NCBI RefSeq assembly: GCF_017874235.1
Contig: NZ_JAGGLC010000003.1
Location: forward strand, 310,001 to 374,000
Source: Halolamina salifodinae
Lineage (GTDB): Archaea; Halobacteriota; Halobacteria; Halobacteriales; Haloferacaceae
Reading direction: 5' to 3'
DNA: 64,000 nucleotides
The notes beneath the pieces were generated by a model, which was not told the origin of the DNA, searched no databases, and was given only the letters and a program-made list of their open reading frames with translations. Shown in pieces: positions 36,506-45,738 of the stretch (its first letter is position 1; each line of letters begins with the position of its first letter). The position numbers and the translations under genes were made by a program.

Positions 36506-37657
36506 ATGAACCTACTCGACGAAGCGGTCGTTCCTGAGCACGCACGCGAGGCGAAAGCCGAGGCCCGGGCGTTCGCCGCCGACGAGATCGAACCCGTCGC
36601 CGCCGAGGCGTTCGCGGCCGGCGAGTACCCGTGGGACGTGCTGGAGGCAGCCATGGAGGCCGGCCTCGTCGCCGCCGACCTGCCCGAGGAACTCGGCGGC
36701 CGCGGCTTCGACATCCACCAGATCCTCGCCATCGCTGAGGAGTTCTACCGCGCCGACGCCGGGATCGGCCTGACGCTGATGCTGGCCTCCTTCGGCTGTG
36801 AACTGGTCGAACAGTACGGCACCGAGGCGCAACACGAGAAATACCTCCGACCCGTGGCTCAGAACGAGCAGATTTCGGGGCTCGCGGTCTCGGAGCCCGA
36901 AACCGGGTCGGATCTGGCGGGCATGACCACTTCCGCAGAAAAGGACGGCGACGAGTGGGTGCTCAACGGCGAGAAGTACTGGGTCGGCAACGCCGTCGAG
37001 GCCGACTGGCTCACCGTCTACGCCAAGACCGGCGACCGCGACGACCGCTACAGCAACTACTCGCTGTTTATCGTTCCCACCGACGCGCCGGGCTACGAGG
37101 CCGAACACATCCCCGAGAAGATGGGGATGCGCGCGTCCAAGCAGGGCCACATCGTCTTCGACGACTGCCGGATCCCCGAGGAGAACCTCGTGGGCACGGA
37201 GGGCGGCGGCTTCTACGCGCTCGCGGACTTCTTCAACCACGGCCGCGTCGTCGTCGCCGGCCACGGTCTGGGAATGGCCGCCGCCGCCATCGAGGAGGCA
37301 GAAGCGTTCGTCCACGAGCGTGAAGGGTTCGGGCGCAACATCAGCGAGTTTCAGGCAGTCCAGCATATCCTCGCGGATATGCAGACTGAGTTCCGGGCGG
37401 CGCGCTCGCTGACCTGGCGCGCCGCCGAGCAGGTCGCGAACCACGACAACCCCGGCTATTGGGCGGCGATGGCCAAGACGAAGGCGACCGAGACGGCCGT
37501 CGACGTGGCAGAGCGCGGGATGCAGCTCCACGGCGGCCGCTCCATCTTCACGGACCGCCGGATCGCCCGGGTGTACCGCGACGTGCGCATCCCCGTCATC
37601 TACGAGGGTGCAAACGAGATCCAGCGAAACCTGATCTACCGACAGACGCCGCGGTAA
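36506..37657 (+). CDS. Acyl-CoA dehydrogenase
   Basis: FAD-dependent alpha,beta-dehydrogenation of acyl-CoA. 383 residues. ISGLAVSEPETGSDLAGM is the FAD/substrate signature and NGEKYWVGNA is in the middle domain. The C-terminal helical domain has QAVQHILADMQTEFRAARSL and the family end DVRIPVIYEGANEIQRNLI, where the conserved Glu of YEGANEIQ is the likely catalytic base. ATG 36506 is chosen over 36479, since the conserved helix starts there. Possibly co-regulated with the ligase ahead of it (70 nt gap). Confidence 0.93.
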   Translation: MNLLDEAVVPEHAREAKAEARAFAADEIEPVAAEAFAAGEYPWDVLEAAMEAGLVAADLPEELGGRGFDIHQILAIAEEFYRADAGIGLTLMLASFGCELVEQYGTEAQHEKYLRPVAQNEQISGLAVSEPETGSDLAGMTTSAEKDGDEWVLNGEKYWVGNAVEADWLTVYAKTGDRDDRYSNYSLFIVPTDAPGYEAEHIPEKMGMRASKQGHIVFDDCRIPEENLVGTEGGGFYALADFFNHGRVVVAGHGLGMAAAAIEEAEAFVHEREGFGRNISEFQAVQHILADMQTEFRAARSLTWRAAEQVANHDNPGYWAAMAKTKATETAVDVAERGMQLHGGRSIFTDRRIARVYRDVRIPVIYEGANEIQRNLIYRQTPR

Positions 37658-37737
37658 GCGGCAAGGGAACCAATGTGCGGTTCCTTCCCCACCGCGAAAC
37701 TCGACGAGTTCGACACCGAGTAGGCGAAACACACAAG

Positions 37738-37770
37738 TCATTATCGCAGTAATCATTACTTAGATAATGA
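37738..37770. promoter_or_regulatory. Nested 33-bp palindrome over the ATPase start codon
   Basis: The outer arms TCATTATC (37738-37745) and GATAATGA (37763-37770) are perfect complements. The inner GTAATCATTAC (37749-37759) is itself a perfect palindrome with the same centre, C37754. The right arm contains the ATG of the ATPase (37767-37769) and the left arm occupies the TATA position for a leaderless transcript. A repressor binding here would block the promoter, so autoregulation is plausible. Confidence 0.6.
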
Positions 37771-39149
37771 CCTTCTACGACAGGGAGGCGGAACTCGAGG
37801 CGCTCGAGACCGCCTACGCGTCGGCGGAGGCCGAGTACTTCGTCGTCTACGGGCGTCGACGGATCGGGAAGACGGCGCTGCTGAAGGAGTTCTGCGAGGA
37901 CCGGCCGCACATCTACTTCCTCGCGGCGCAGGAGTCCGAACAGCGACAGCGAGAGAAGTTCGTTGAGCAGATCGCCGGCCACGTCGACGAGCGCCCGCCG
38001 AGGATTGCGGACTGGGAGGACGCACTCGGCTACCTCGCCGAGAAGCTTCAGGACGAGCAGCTCCTCGTCGTCATCGACGAGTTCCCCTACCTGGTGGAGG
38101 AGAACGACTCGCTTCCCTCGTACTTCCAGTCGTTCATCGACGAACAGCTTTCAGGAACCGACTCGATGCTCGTGCTCTGTGGATCCAGCGTGAGTACGAT
38201 GGAGTCGGAGGTTCTCGGCCACGAAAGCCCGTTGCACGGCCGGCGGACTGGCCAGATCGATCTCCAGCCGTTCTCGTTCCGAGATGCCCGTGAGGTAATC
38301 ACCTACGAGTTCGAGGACGCCGTGCAGTCATTCAGTGTCACCGGTGGGACGGCGATGTACTTGACGCAGTTCGACTACGACCGCTCGCTGGCCGAGAACA
38401 TCCAGCAGGAGATCCTGTCGCCGACGGCGATGCTGTACAACGAACCGGAGTTCCTGCTCCGGACCGAACTACGGAGTCCCGCACGCTATCTAAGTATCCT
38501 CGAAGCGATCGCGACCGGCCACACAACGCCAAACGGGATCGCCGGTGCGACTGGGGTCGGGTCGGGGCCACTCTCGAAGTACCTTCAGACGTTGCGACGA
38601 CTCCGCCTGATCTCGCGGGAAACGCCAGTCACGGCGTCGGCGAAGCAGTCAAAGCGGTCTCGGTATGTCGTCGCCGACGAGTTCCTCCGGTTCTGGTTCC
38701 GGTTCGTCGAACCGAATCGGTCGAGCATCGAGGAAGCACCGGAGATGGTGTATGAGGGAACGATAGAGCCCGGACTGCCGGACCACGTCTCGTCGACGTT
38801 CGAAGATATCTGTCAGGAAGCCGTTTGGGAAGCGATCAGGCAGGGAGAGTTGGGCCCGTACGCTGACCTTGGCCGATGGTGGTACGGGGAGCAGGAGATC
38901 GACATCGTCGGTCTATCACCGAGTGACGACCGCATCCTCTTTGGTGAATGTAAATGGACTGCTGACCCGGTCGGCTACGGGCTCGTCGGTTCACTAACCG
39001 AGAAGGCAGATGATGTCCGCTGGGGACCCGCTGATCGGACTGAAGAGTTCGCGCTGTTCTCCCGAAGCGGGTTCGTCGACGGACTCGCCGAGGACGTCGA
39101 CGAGAACTGGTCGTTGTTCGGACCGGACGAACTGAACGCGCTTCTCTGA
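37767..39149 (+). CDS. Archaeal ATPase-family protein with C-terminal DUF234/nuclease-like domain
   Basis: 460 residues. The P-loop is in FVVYGRRRIGKTALLKEF. Walker B is LLVVIDEFPYLVEEND; sensor-type CGSSVSTMESEVLG follows. A winged-helix segment (TTPNGIAGATGVGSGPLSKYLQTL) leads to a DUF234-type region. The end, WWYGEQEIDIVGLSPSDDRILFGECKW, has the E-x-D...G-E-x-K pattern of PD-(D/E)XK nucleases. Members of this archaeal family spread widely and often occur alone; roles in DNA transactions or mobile elements are suspected. The AT-rich upstream site and isolated position hint at recent acquisition. Confidence 0.85.
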   Translation: MTFYDREAELEALETAYASAEAEYFVVYGRRRIGKTALLKEFCEDRPHIYFLAAQESEQRQREKFVEQIAGHVDERPPRIADWEDALGYLAEKLQDEQLLVVIDEFPYLVEENDSLPSYFQSFIDEQLSGTDSMLVLCGSSVSTMESEVLGHESPLHGRRTGQIDLQPFSFRDAREVITYEFEDAVQSFSVTGGTAMYLTQFDYDRSLAENIQQEILSPTAMLYNEPEFLLRTELRSPARYLSILEAIATGHTTPNGIAGATGVGSGPLSKYLQTLRRLRLISRETPVTASAKQSKRSRYVVADEFLRFWFRFVEPNRSSIEEAPEMVYEGTIEPGLPDHVSSTFEDICQEAVWEAIRQGELGPYADLGRWWYGEQEIDIVGLSPSDDRILFGECKWTADPVGYGLVGSLTEKADDVRWGPADRTEEFALFSRSGFVDGLAEDVDENWSLFGPDELNALL

Positions 39150-39232
39150 GTGGTATCGACTGAGCGATATCCGCTGGACGGAATCCCTTCTTGGGCTGAT
39201 CCGCGCCCCCCGCCGCTGCGTCTAACCCCGCC

Positions 39233-40528
39233 TCAGCCCTCCACCGGCGCCCCGTTCTCCCGCGGCGAGAGCGTCCGTTCGAACGTCAGCAGCCCCACTG
39301 CCAACAGCACACAGAGCCCGATTAGCGTCGGCCAGAGCCACGCCGCCAGCCCGTAGTCGAAAAAGAGGCCACCCGCGAAGGAGCCGACGCCCATCCCGCC
39401 GCGCTTGGCGACCTCGAGAACCGAAAGCTGGGCGCCGCGTTCGCCGTCGCTGCCCAGCGCGCTCATCAGCGAGGTCGAAATCGGCGAGTGCAGCACCTCG
39501 CCGATGGTCCGGGTCACGAGGTGGGCACCGACGAGAACGACGCCGAGCGCGAGCAGGGAATGCCGACCCACCGGCGCCGGTCCGAGGTCGAGCAGGTAGA
39601 TCAGCCAGACCACCAGCATCGAGACGGCCCAGAACCCCGTCGAGAGCGTCAGCCCGCGGGTGCGGCGCCAGTCCGTGACCGCGGCGACCAGCGGGATCTG
39701 GAGCAGCACGAGCGTGAGGGGGTTCAGCACGTACAGCGTGCCGATCTCCGCCGAGGAGAGCCCCAGCCGTGCCTCGGCGACGATGGGGACGGTGGTCTGC
39801 ATCTGGGCGTACAGCACCGAGAAGCCGCCGTTCAGCGCCGCCAACGCGAGCACGCGCCGCTTCGTGACCGCCCCGGTCCAGTCACCGACGGAGTCCCGGA
39901 ACGCCACGCCCGGCTGACCCGCGTGGATCCGGGGAACGAGCACGACGAGCAGTACAGCGACGACCGCCGAGGTGAAGCCGTCGGCGAGGAAGACTGCCAC
40001 TTCGGCCCACTCGTACAGCAGGCCACCGACGACAAAGCCCATCCCGAACCCGACGTTGTTCCCGACTTTCAGCAGCGAGTAGGCGCGGTCGCGCTCCGCA
40101 CCCTCGGTGAGGTCGGCGATGTACGCCTGTCCGGCCGGGGTGTAGAGGCCGTTCGTGGCGCCCGAGAGCGCGGAGACGCCGATGAACGCACCAGCGGCGT
40201 CGAGCGGCGTCGCGGCGGCGATGGCGGGGACGAACGCGTAGCCCGCCAGCGTGACCGCGTTGCCGGCCATCGCCGCCACCATCACCGGTTTGCGGCCGAT
40301 TCGGTCCGCGAGATAGCCGCCGACGGTGGTGGCGACGGCGGTGCCGACGCTCTTCACGAGCAGCCCCAGCCCCACAAGCGAGAGCGCGATACCGATCTCG
40401 AGGTGGAAGTGGATGGTCGCGAACGGGTAGACCAACCCGGAGCCGAAGACGTTCAGCAACTGCCCGGCGGCGACGATGTAGACCGCGCGGTCGAAGCCCC
40501 GGACGGCGTCGAGCGATGGACGGCGCAC
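39233..40528 (-). CDS. Major facilitator superfamily transporter
   Basis: 431 residues with about twelve hydrophobic helices. The loop 2-3 motif is GGYLADRIGRKPVMV and helix 4-5 has NGLYTPAGQAYIADLTEGAERDRAYSL. A shorter loop in the second half (TDWRRTRGLTL) is the matching motif. This resembles drug/proton antiporter subfamilies; the substrate is unknown. GTG 40528 is the likely start, with TATA-like CTTATCG ~28 nt upstream on the minus strand. Divergent from the YeeE-type pair. Confidence 0.85.
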   Translation of the reverse strand: MRRPSLDAVRGFDRAVYIVAAGQLLNVFGSGLVYPFATIHFHLEIGIALSLVGLGLLVKSVGTAVATTVGGYLADRIGRKPVMVAAMAGNAVTLAGYAFVPAIAAATPLDAAGAFIGVSALSGATNGLYTPAGQAYIADLTEGAERDRAYSLLKVGNNVGFGMGFVVGGLLYEWAEVAVFLADGFTSAVVAVLLVVLVPRIHAGQPGVAFRDSVGDWTGAVTKRRVLALAALNGGFSVLYAQMQTTVPIVAEARLGLSSAEIGTLYVLNPLTLVLLQIPLVAAVTDWRRTRGLTLSTGFWAVSMLVVWLIYLLDLGPAPVGRHSLLALGVVLVGAHLVTRTIGEVLHSPISTSLMSALGSDGERGAQLSVLEVAKRGGMGVGSFAGGLFFDYGLAAWLWPTLIGLCVLLAVGLLTFERTLSPRENGAPVEG

Positions 40529-40641
40529 GGCAGAGCGTCGCCAGCCGGGGGCTTATCGGTGGGGGTTCCGGCGAATGCGGTCGTCCGTCGGCGGCGCACG
40601 GGTCCGCGACGTTCAAACCGCCCGGGCGCCGAGAACCGGTA

Positions 40642-41121
40642 ATGCCGCTCGATTTCGCGACGCTGTTCCCCAACGGCGTCGATCACTACCTGCTCGGCGG
40701 GATCCTGATCGGCCTCGCCACCGCCCTGATCTACCGCGGGACGGGCATCGCGGCGGGCGCGAGCACCTTCCTCGAGTCGACGCTCTCGTACGTCTCGGAC
40801 CGCCCGCGCTTCCAGCAGTTCCGGTTCGTCCAGTCCCGGGACTGGCGGCTGGTGTTCACCGTCGGCATCGTGCTGGGGGGATTTGCCTACACCGCCCTCT
40901 CGGCGGACCCGTGGTTCGTCACCGACGTGTCGCCAACGCGGCTGTTCGTCGGCGGGGTTCTCGTCGGCGTCGGCACCCGGGTCGGGAAGGGCTGTACCTC
41001 GGGCCACGGGATCTGTGGCGTCGGGTCGCTCGCTGACGCCTCGTTCGTGAACGTCGCGACGTTCGTGCTCGTGGCGGCCGGGACCGCACAGCTACTGTTC
41101 GCGATGGGGGTCCGGCCATGA
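40642..41121 (+). CDS. YeeE/YedE-type sulfur-compound transporter, first half
   Basis: 159 residues, about four hydrophobic helices. GTRVGKGCTSGHGICGVGSL carries the Cys-containing signature of YeeE/YedE (TsuA-like) thiosulfate transporters. Here the family is split in two genes, this half carrying the GCTSGHG motif. Its stop overlaps the start of the second half (ATGA). Thiosulfate or a related sulfur species is the likely cargo, by family. Confidence 0.88.
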   Translation: MPLDFATLFPNGVDHYLLGGILIGLATALIYRGTGIAAGASTFLESTLSYVSDRPRFQQFRFVQSRDWRLVFTVGIVLGGFAYTALSADPWFVTDVSPTRLFVGGVLVGVGTRVGKGCTSGHGICGVGSLADASFVNVATFVLVAAGTAQLLFAMGVRP

Positions 41122-41570
41122 GCGGCGAGAACTCGGCTGGTGACGAGCGCCACCCGCTGTTCATGCCGCTCGTGCTGCTCGGCGGCTTCGTCTTCGGCGT
41201 CGGCCTCGCCGTCTCGCGGATGGCCCGGCCGGAGGTCGTCCTCGACTTCCTCCAGTTCGACGACTTCGGCCTGCTGTTCGTGATGGGCGGCGCGGCGCTG
41301 GTCGCCGGCCCCGTCTTCCACCTCTCGACCCGGAGCGGGAAGCGCGCGCCGCTGACCGACCGCGCCTACGAGCTCCGGCGGAAAACGCTGGACAGCAACG
41401 TCATGATCGGCGGCGTCGTCTTCGGCGTCGGCTGGGGCATCTCGGGTATCTGTCCGGGCGCGGCCTACGCCAGCGTCGGCATCGGGAACTGGCCGATCCT
41501 CGCGGGTATCGCGGGTATGTTCGTCGGCGCGTACGCGCAGGGCGTCGCGCGGGACGTGCTCAGCGGCTAG
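41118..41570 (+). CDS. YeeE/YedE-type sulfur-compound transporter, second half
   Basis: 150 residues with about four helices. GWGISGICPGAAYASVGIGN is the second Cys motif of the family. It probably forms one channel with the preceding half, with which it overlaps by 4 nt. Bacterial homologues exist both as one fused chain and as two chains. The 3' end overlaps the convergent gene at 41567 by 4 nt. Confidence 0.88.
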   Translation: MSGENSAGDERHPLFMPLVLLGGFVFGVGLAVSRMARPEVVLDFLQFDDFGLLFVMGGAALVAGPVFHLSTRSGKRAPLTDRAYELRRKTLDSNVMIGGVVFGVGWGISGICPGAAYASVGIGNWPILAGIAGMFVGAYAQGVARDVLSG

Positions 41571-41947
41571 GCATCGAGCGTCGCCCGGACGATGTCGATG
41601 CCGTCCTCGACGGCGACCATCGACACGTCCTGATCTCGCTCGACGGAGAACAGACAGCCCCGTTTCGGGCCATCGGTGACTTGGACGACCCACGAGCGCT
41701 CGAACGTCCGGACCAGCGCCTCCTGGGTCCCGAGTCGGAACGACTGCTCGATAGTCGAGGCGTCGATCTGCTGGTCGATACTGGTGTCGACGAGCGCCCG
41801 GATGCCGTCCTCGGGGTACTGGGCCGCCACGTCCTGTCGCATCGAGTGGTCGATGTCGGCGCCGTCGTACCGCACCACGGCGCGGAGCGCGGTGCCGAGT
41901 CGATCCGCCAGTGCGGTGTGGATCGTCTCAGCGTCGATGTCGCCCAT
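41567..41947 (-). CDS. Haloarchaeal conserved protein of unknown function
   Basis: 126 residues, acidic, soluble, probably alpha/beta: LGTALRAVVRYDGADIDHSMRQDVAAQYPEDG, then ALVRTFERSWVVQVTDGPKRGCLFSVER and VSMVAVEDGIDIV. This layout resembles small haloarchaeal proteins that carry a YxxxDxxxxY(x)RxDV segment and are often annotated only by DUF numbers. Function unknown. Divergent from the MutS-like gene; the promoter region between them has a TATA-like T-tract. Confidence 0.7.
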   Translation of the reverse strand: MGDIDAETIHTALADRLGTALRAVVRYDGADIDHSMRQDVAAQYPEDGIRALVDTSIDQQIDASTIEQSFRLGTQEALVRTFERSWVVQVTDGPKRGCLFSVERDQDVSMVAVEDGIDIVRATLDA

Positions 41948-42028
41948 ATCGGTGTTTCCGTCTCGGGGGCAAAAAACGTCCCCGTCGGGAGACTAAACCA
42001 TCAAGAGCCCCCGGCCGCATCACCACCC

Positions 42029-43801
42029 ATGCGACTGCAGGAGTACTGGGGGGTCGGCCCGAAGACGGCCGACCTGCTCGAAACCGAGTTGGGTGTCGAG
42101 CGTGCCGTTCGCGCCATCGAGTCCGCCGACGTGGGGACGCTGGTCGACGCCGGCCTCCCGCGCGGGCGAGCGACGCGGATCCTCCGCCGGGCGACCGGCG
42201 CGGCGGGGCTCGACACGCTGGGTACCGGCGACGCCCGGGACGTGTACGGCGACCTGCTGGGGCTGGCGGCCCAGGACGCGCTAACTGACGGTGCCGCCGA
42301 CCGGATCCGGGTGCTCACGCCGCTGGAAACACAGGAGGCCGCGGCGGAGCGACTCGACCGCGTCGATGCCGCGACCGAGGTCTGGGCCGGCCTCGATGAC
42401 GCCGAGCGCGCGGCCGTGATTTCGGCGTTCGAGCAGTACGACGAGGCCGGGGCGGGCCGACGGGCCGCCGTCGAGGCCGTTCTCGACCTCCGAGCGGTCG
42501 GGAGCGACGGGGGCGGGCCGTTCGCCCGTCTCGCGGACCTCGACGCCGAGGCGCTAGCTGATGCCGTCGACGCGCTCGGTGCCGTCGAGGGGGAGTTCGC
42601 GGCCGGCGGCGACGAACCGCTCTCGGTCGGAGAGGGCGCCGACGACCGCCTCGACGAACTCCGGACCCAGCTAACCGCGGCGAGACGGTTGAACGACGCC
42701 GCGCTGGACGTACTGGAGACGGTCCGGAGCCAGGGCGTGCGCTCGCTGGAGGCGTTCCAGAGCGCCGTCATCTCCTACGTCGCCGAGGAAACCGGCGCCA
42801 CGGCCGGCGAGATCCGGGCGGTCGCGCCCGACGAGGCCCGCGACGAGAGCGACTTCGTCTCCGCGACGCTGCGCGCGCTGGTCGAGGATCTGGAGGAGCA
42901 GGTCGCCGACCGGGAGACCACTGTTGCGGCCGACCTGCGGGAGACCCTCGGCGCCGCGGGCGAGGAGATAGCGGCAGCCGTTGACGCCGTCGACGCGCTC
43001 GCCTTCGACCTCTCGCTCGCCCGATTCGCGGCGAAACATGACCTCACGCGACCGGAACTCGTGGCCGACGGGCTGGCTGTTCGGGGCGCACGCAACCTCT
43101 TTCTCGACGGCGAGATCCAGCCGATCACCTACGGCGTCGGCGAGCACGCGGTCGCCGGGCACGGCAGACCTTCTCCGCCGTCGGGCGACCGCGTGACGGT
43201 GCTCACTGGGGCGAACTCCGGCGGGAAGACGACGCTGCTGGAGACGCTCTGTGCCGTCGCGCTGCTGGCGGCGATGGGGCTGCCCGTCCCTGCGGAGGAG
43301 GCAGAGGTCGGCCGCTTCGACACCGTCGTGTTCCACCGCCGGCACGCCTCGTTCAACGCCGGCGTACTGGAGTCGACGCTGCGCTCGGTCGTGCCGCCGC
43401 TGACGGGCGAGGGCCGGGCGCTGATGCTCGTCGACGAGTTCGAGGCGATCACTGAGCCGGGTCGTGCGGCGGACCTGCTGAACGGGCTGGTGGACCTGAC
43501 CGTCGACCGTGACGCACTCGGTGTGTTCGTCACCCATCTCGCGGAGGACCTCTCGCCGCTGCCAGACACCGCCCGCATCGACGGCATCTTCGCCGAGGGG
43601 TTGACCGACGACCTGGATCTGCGGGTGGACTACCAGCCCCGCTTCGGTACGGTCGGGCGCTCGACGCCGGAGTTCATCGTCTCGCGGCTGGTCGCGAACG
43701 CCCGCGACCGCGACGAGCGCGCGGCGTTCCGCTCCATCGCCGCCGCGGTCGGCGAGGAGGCCGTCCAGCGCACGCTCTCGGACGCGGAGTGGGAGGGCTG
43801 A
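42029..43801 (+). CDS. MutS-related ATPase with N-terminal helix-hairpin-helix domain
   Basis: 590 residues from ATG 42029. Residues 1-60 are a DNA-binding helix-hairpin-helix (YWGVGPKTADLLETELGVERA). A helical core occupies ~200-400. The MutS ABC-type ATPase domain has Walker A GANSGGKTTLLETLCAVAL, Walker B RALMLVDEFEAITEP and the dimer His in GVFVTHLAEDL. The mismatch-recognition domain I is absent, so it is not canonical MutS; the family includes archaeal MutS-like proteins with junction or recombination roles. Likely involved in DNA repair or recombination. Confidence 0.85.
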   Translation: MRLQEYWGVGPKTADLLETELGVERAVRAIESADVGTLVDAGLPRGRATRILRRATGAAGLDTLGTGDARDVYGDLLGLAAQDALTDGAADRIRVLTPLETQEAAAERLDRVDAATEVWAGLDDAERAAVISAFEQYDEAGAGRRAAVEAVLDLRAVGSDGGGPFARLADLDAEALADAVDALGAVEGEFAAGGDEPLSVGEGADDRLDELRTQLTAARRLNDAALDVLETVRSQGVRSLEAFQSAVISYVAEETGATAGEIRAVAPDEARDESDFVSATLRALVEDLEEQVADRETTVAADLRETLGAAGEEIAAAVDAVDALAFDLSLARFAAKHDLTRPELVADGLAVRGARNLFLDGEIQPITYGVGEHAVAGHGRPSPPSGDRVTVLTGANSGGKTTLLETLCAVALLAAMGLPVPAEEAEVGRFDTVVFHRRHASFNAGVLESTLRSVVPPLTGEGRALMLVDEFEAITEPGRAADLLNGLVDLTVDRDALGVFVTHLAEDLSPLPDTARIDGIFAEGLTDDLDLRVDYQPRFGTVGRSTPEFIVSRLVANARDRDERAAFRSIAAAVGEEAVQRTLSDAEWEG

Positions 43802-43922
43802 CCGGCCCGACCGGACGCTACGAGATTCGTAACCACCCGCGCCCGCGCCCACATCGGCGTGCACAGTCGTGGACACTGCCGATCCGCGGGATTCAAGGTC
43901 GTGCCCATCCCGCTCTCTGATG

Positions 43923-44852
43923 ATGCGTCAGGACCACCTCGTCGCCGCGGGGCAGCTATCTCGGGCGGACGTCGAACGGGTGCTGGACCGCGCGGCCGAG
44001 TTCGACGCGGCGCTGTCTGCGGGTGGCGGCGAGGCGTTGCCCGCCCGCTACCCCGAGACGGTGCTCGCGCTCTGTTTCTACGAACCGAGTACGCGGACCA
44101 AGATGTCCTTCGAGACGGCGATGAAGCGTCTCGGCGGGCAGGTCGTCGACATGGGCGGCGTCGACGCCTCGTCGGTGAGCAAAGGCGAGAGCCTCGCGGA
44201 CACCGTGCGCGTGGTCGAGGGGTACGCCGACGGCGTCGTGCTCCGCCATCCCCGCGAGGGCGCCGCGAAGATGGCCGCTGAGTTCGTCGACGCGCCGGTG
44301 ATCAACGCCGGCGACGGCGCGGGCCAACACCCCAGCCAGACCCTGCTCGACCTCTACACCATCCGGGAGGCTGCGGGGCTGGACGACCTCACCATCGGGA
44401 TCGTGGGCGACCTGAAGTACGGCCGGACGGTCCATTCGCTGGCGACCGCGCTGACGGAGTTCGACGCCCACATGCATTTCGTCAGCCCCGAGTCGCTGCG
44501 CCTCCCCCGGTCGGTCCGGTTCGACCTCCACGAGGCCGGCGCCGAACTCCGGGAACACACCGAGATCGACGACGTGCTCCCCGATCTGGACGTGCTCTAC
44601 GTCACCCGGATCCAGCGCGAGCGCTTCCCCGACGAGGACGAGTACCAGAAAGTCGCCGGGGAGTTCCAGATCGACGCCGAGACGCTGGCGGCCGCCAAGG
44701 AGGATCTGACGGTGATGCACCCGCTGCCCCGGGTCGACGAGATCGATCCCGACATCGACGACACCGACCACGCGAGCTACTTCGAGCAGGCCCACAACGG
44801 CGTCCCGGTCCGGATGGCGCTGCTCGATCTGCTGTTCCAGAACCATGAGTGA
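43923..44852 (+). CDS. pyrB: Aspartate carbamoyltransferase catalytic subunit
   Basis: Condenses carbamoyl phosphate and aspartate, the first committed pyrimidine step. 309 residues. Carbamoyl-phosphate loop [16 protein letters not shown], the SKGESLADT loop, [19 protein letters not shown], and [18 protein letters not shown] 43923 ([12 protein letters not shown]) is the conserved start; ATG 43920 adds one Met. The pyrI start lies 8 nt inside the pyrB end. Confidence 0.96.
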   Translation: MRQDHLVAAGQLSRADVERVLDRAAEFDAALSAGGGEALPARYPETVLALCFYEPSTRTKMSFETAMKRLGGQVVDMGGVDASSVSKGESLADTVRVVEGYADGVVLRHPREGAAKMAAEFVDAPVINAGDGAGQHPSQTLLDLYTIREAAGLDDLTIGIVGDLKYGRTVHSLATALTEFDAHMHFVSPESLRLPRSVRFDLHEAGAELREHTEIDDVLPDLDVLYVTRIQRERFPDEDEYQKVAGEFQIDAETLAAAKEDLTVMHPLPRVDEIDPDIDDTDHASYFEQAHNGVPVRMALLDLLFQNHE

Positions 44853-45306
44853 CCACGAACTCCGCGTTTCGAAGATCCGCGACGGTACCGTGCTCGACCA
44901 CCTCCCGGGCGGGAGCGCGCTGAACGTGCTCGCGATGCTGGACATCGACGGCAGCGAGGGAACCGGCGTCAGCGTCGCGATGAACGTCCCCTCCGAACGC
45001 CTCGGAACGAAGGACGTGGTGAAAGTCGAGGAGCGCGAACTCTCACAGGCCGAGGTCGACGTGCTCTCGCTGATCGCGCCGCGGGCGACGGTCAACATCG
45101 TCCGGGAGTACGCGGTCCGGGAGAAGAAACAGGCCGAGCGCCCGGAGTCGGTCCGGGGGGTGCTCGCCTGCCCGAACAGCTCCTGTATCACGAACGCCGA
45201 GGAGCCAGTACAGACCCGCTTCGACGTGCTCGAGGACGGCGTGCGCTGTGGCTACTGTGAGGAGATCATCCGGGAAGGGATCGCGGACCATCTCGACGTG
45301 GCCTGA
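44845..45306 (+). CDS. pyrI: Aspartate carbamoyltransferase regulatory subunit
   Basis: Allosteric nucleotide-binding partner of PyrB. 153 residues. The N-terminal domain opens [17 protein letters not shown], with nucleotide-site residues in [13 protein letters not shown]. The C-terminal zinc domain has Cys ligands in [13 protein letters not shown] and RCGYCEEII. Normal length. It overlaps pyrB, giving coupled synthesis of the two chains of the c6r6 holoenzyme. Confidence 0.96.
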   Translation: MSDHELRVSKIRDGTVLDHLPGGSALNVLAMLDIDGSEGTGVSVAMNVPSERLGTKDVVKVEERELSQAEVDVLSLIAPRATVNIVREYAVREKKQAERPESVRGVLACPNSSCITNAEEPVQTRFDVLEDGVRCGYCEEIIREGIADHLDVA

Positions 45307-45327
45307 GGCGTCGAACTGAGAACCGCC

Positions 45328-45648
45328 CTACGCGGGCGGGTCGGCGTCGTCGCCGAACCCGCTCCCGTACGAGTCGAGGATTTCCGTGACGGTGACTTCG
45401 TACGCGTCGTACCACTCCGTCCACCGCTGTTTCGCCTCCTCGTGTTCGGAGTACGCGCCGAACGTCTCGAGTGTGTCTAGCGACTCCCAGTAGTAGACCA
45501 CGAGAACCTCCTCGCTCTCCGGGGCGTGCCATGTCCGCTTGCCGAGATAGCCGTCCGTCCCCTCGGCGGCCGCCTGTATCGCGTCGTTCAGGTCGTGGAA
45601 CTCCGCGTCGTACTCCCCCGGATCGAGGCGAAACGTGACGAGATACAC
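45328..45648 (-). CDS. Antibiotic-biosynthesis-monooxygenase-like dimeric alpha/beta-barrel protein
   Basis: About 106 residues from GTG 45648 (VYLVTFRLDPGEYD). TATA-like TTCTTAG ~28 nt upstream on the minus strand supports this start over ATG 45711. The pattern strand (YLVTFRL), helix (FHDLNDAIQAAAEG), strand (VLVVYYWESLDTLETF) and helix (HEEAKQRWTEWYDAYEV) is that of ABM/EthD-type dimeric barrels. Such proteins include haem-degrading and quinone-modifying enzymes. The substrate is unknown. Confidence 0.7.
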   Translation of the reverse strand: MYLVTFRLDPGEYDAEFHDLNDAIQAAAEGTDGYLGKRTWHAPESEEVLVVYYWESLDTLETFGAYSEHEEAKQRWTEWYDAYEVTVTEILDSYGSGFGDDADPPA

Positions 45649-45738
45649 GGTAGGGGTTTGGGTGCCCGGGTGACTAAGAACCTCCTCCTTCAGGTACACC
45701 TGTACCGCCACGAACGTGGCAAAGAGTGTGAATCACTA

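Noticed and set aside
37672..37722. A 16-codon ORF (MCGSFPTAKLDEFDTE) after the acyl-CoA dehydrogenase
   Set aside because: Too short, no promoter-like box, and its start lies in a GGAACC/GGTTCC hairpin more likely to be a 3'-end structure.
43160..43192. Possible fourth palindromic insert in the MutS-like gene (HGRPSPPSGD)
   Set aside because: The peptide is similar in character, but the DNA does not form the two phased stems with 3-nt loops; it is probably an ordinary linker.
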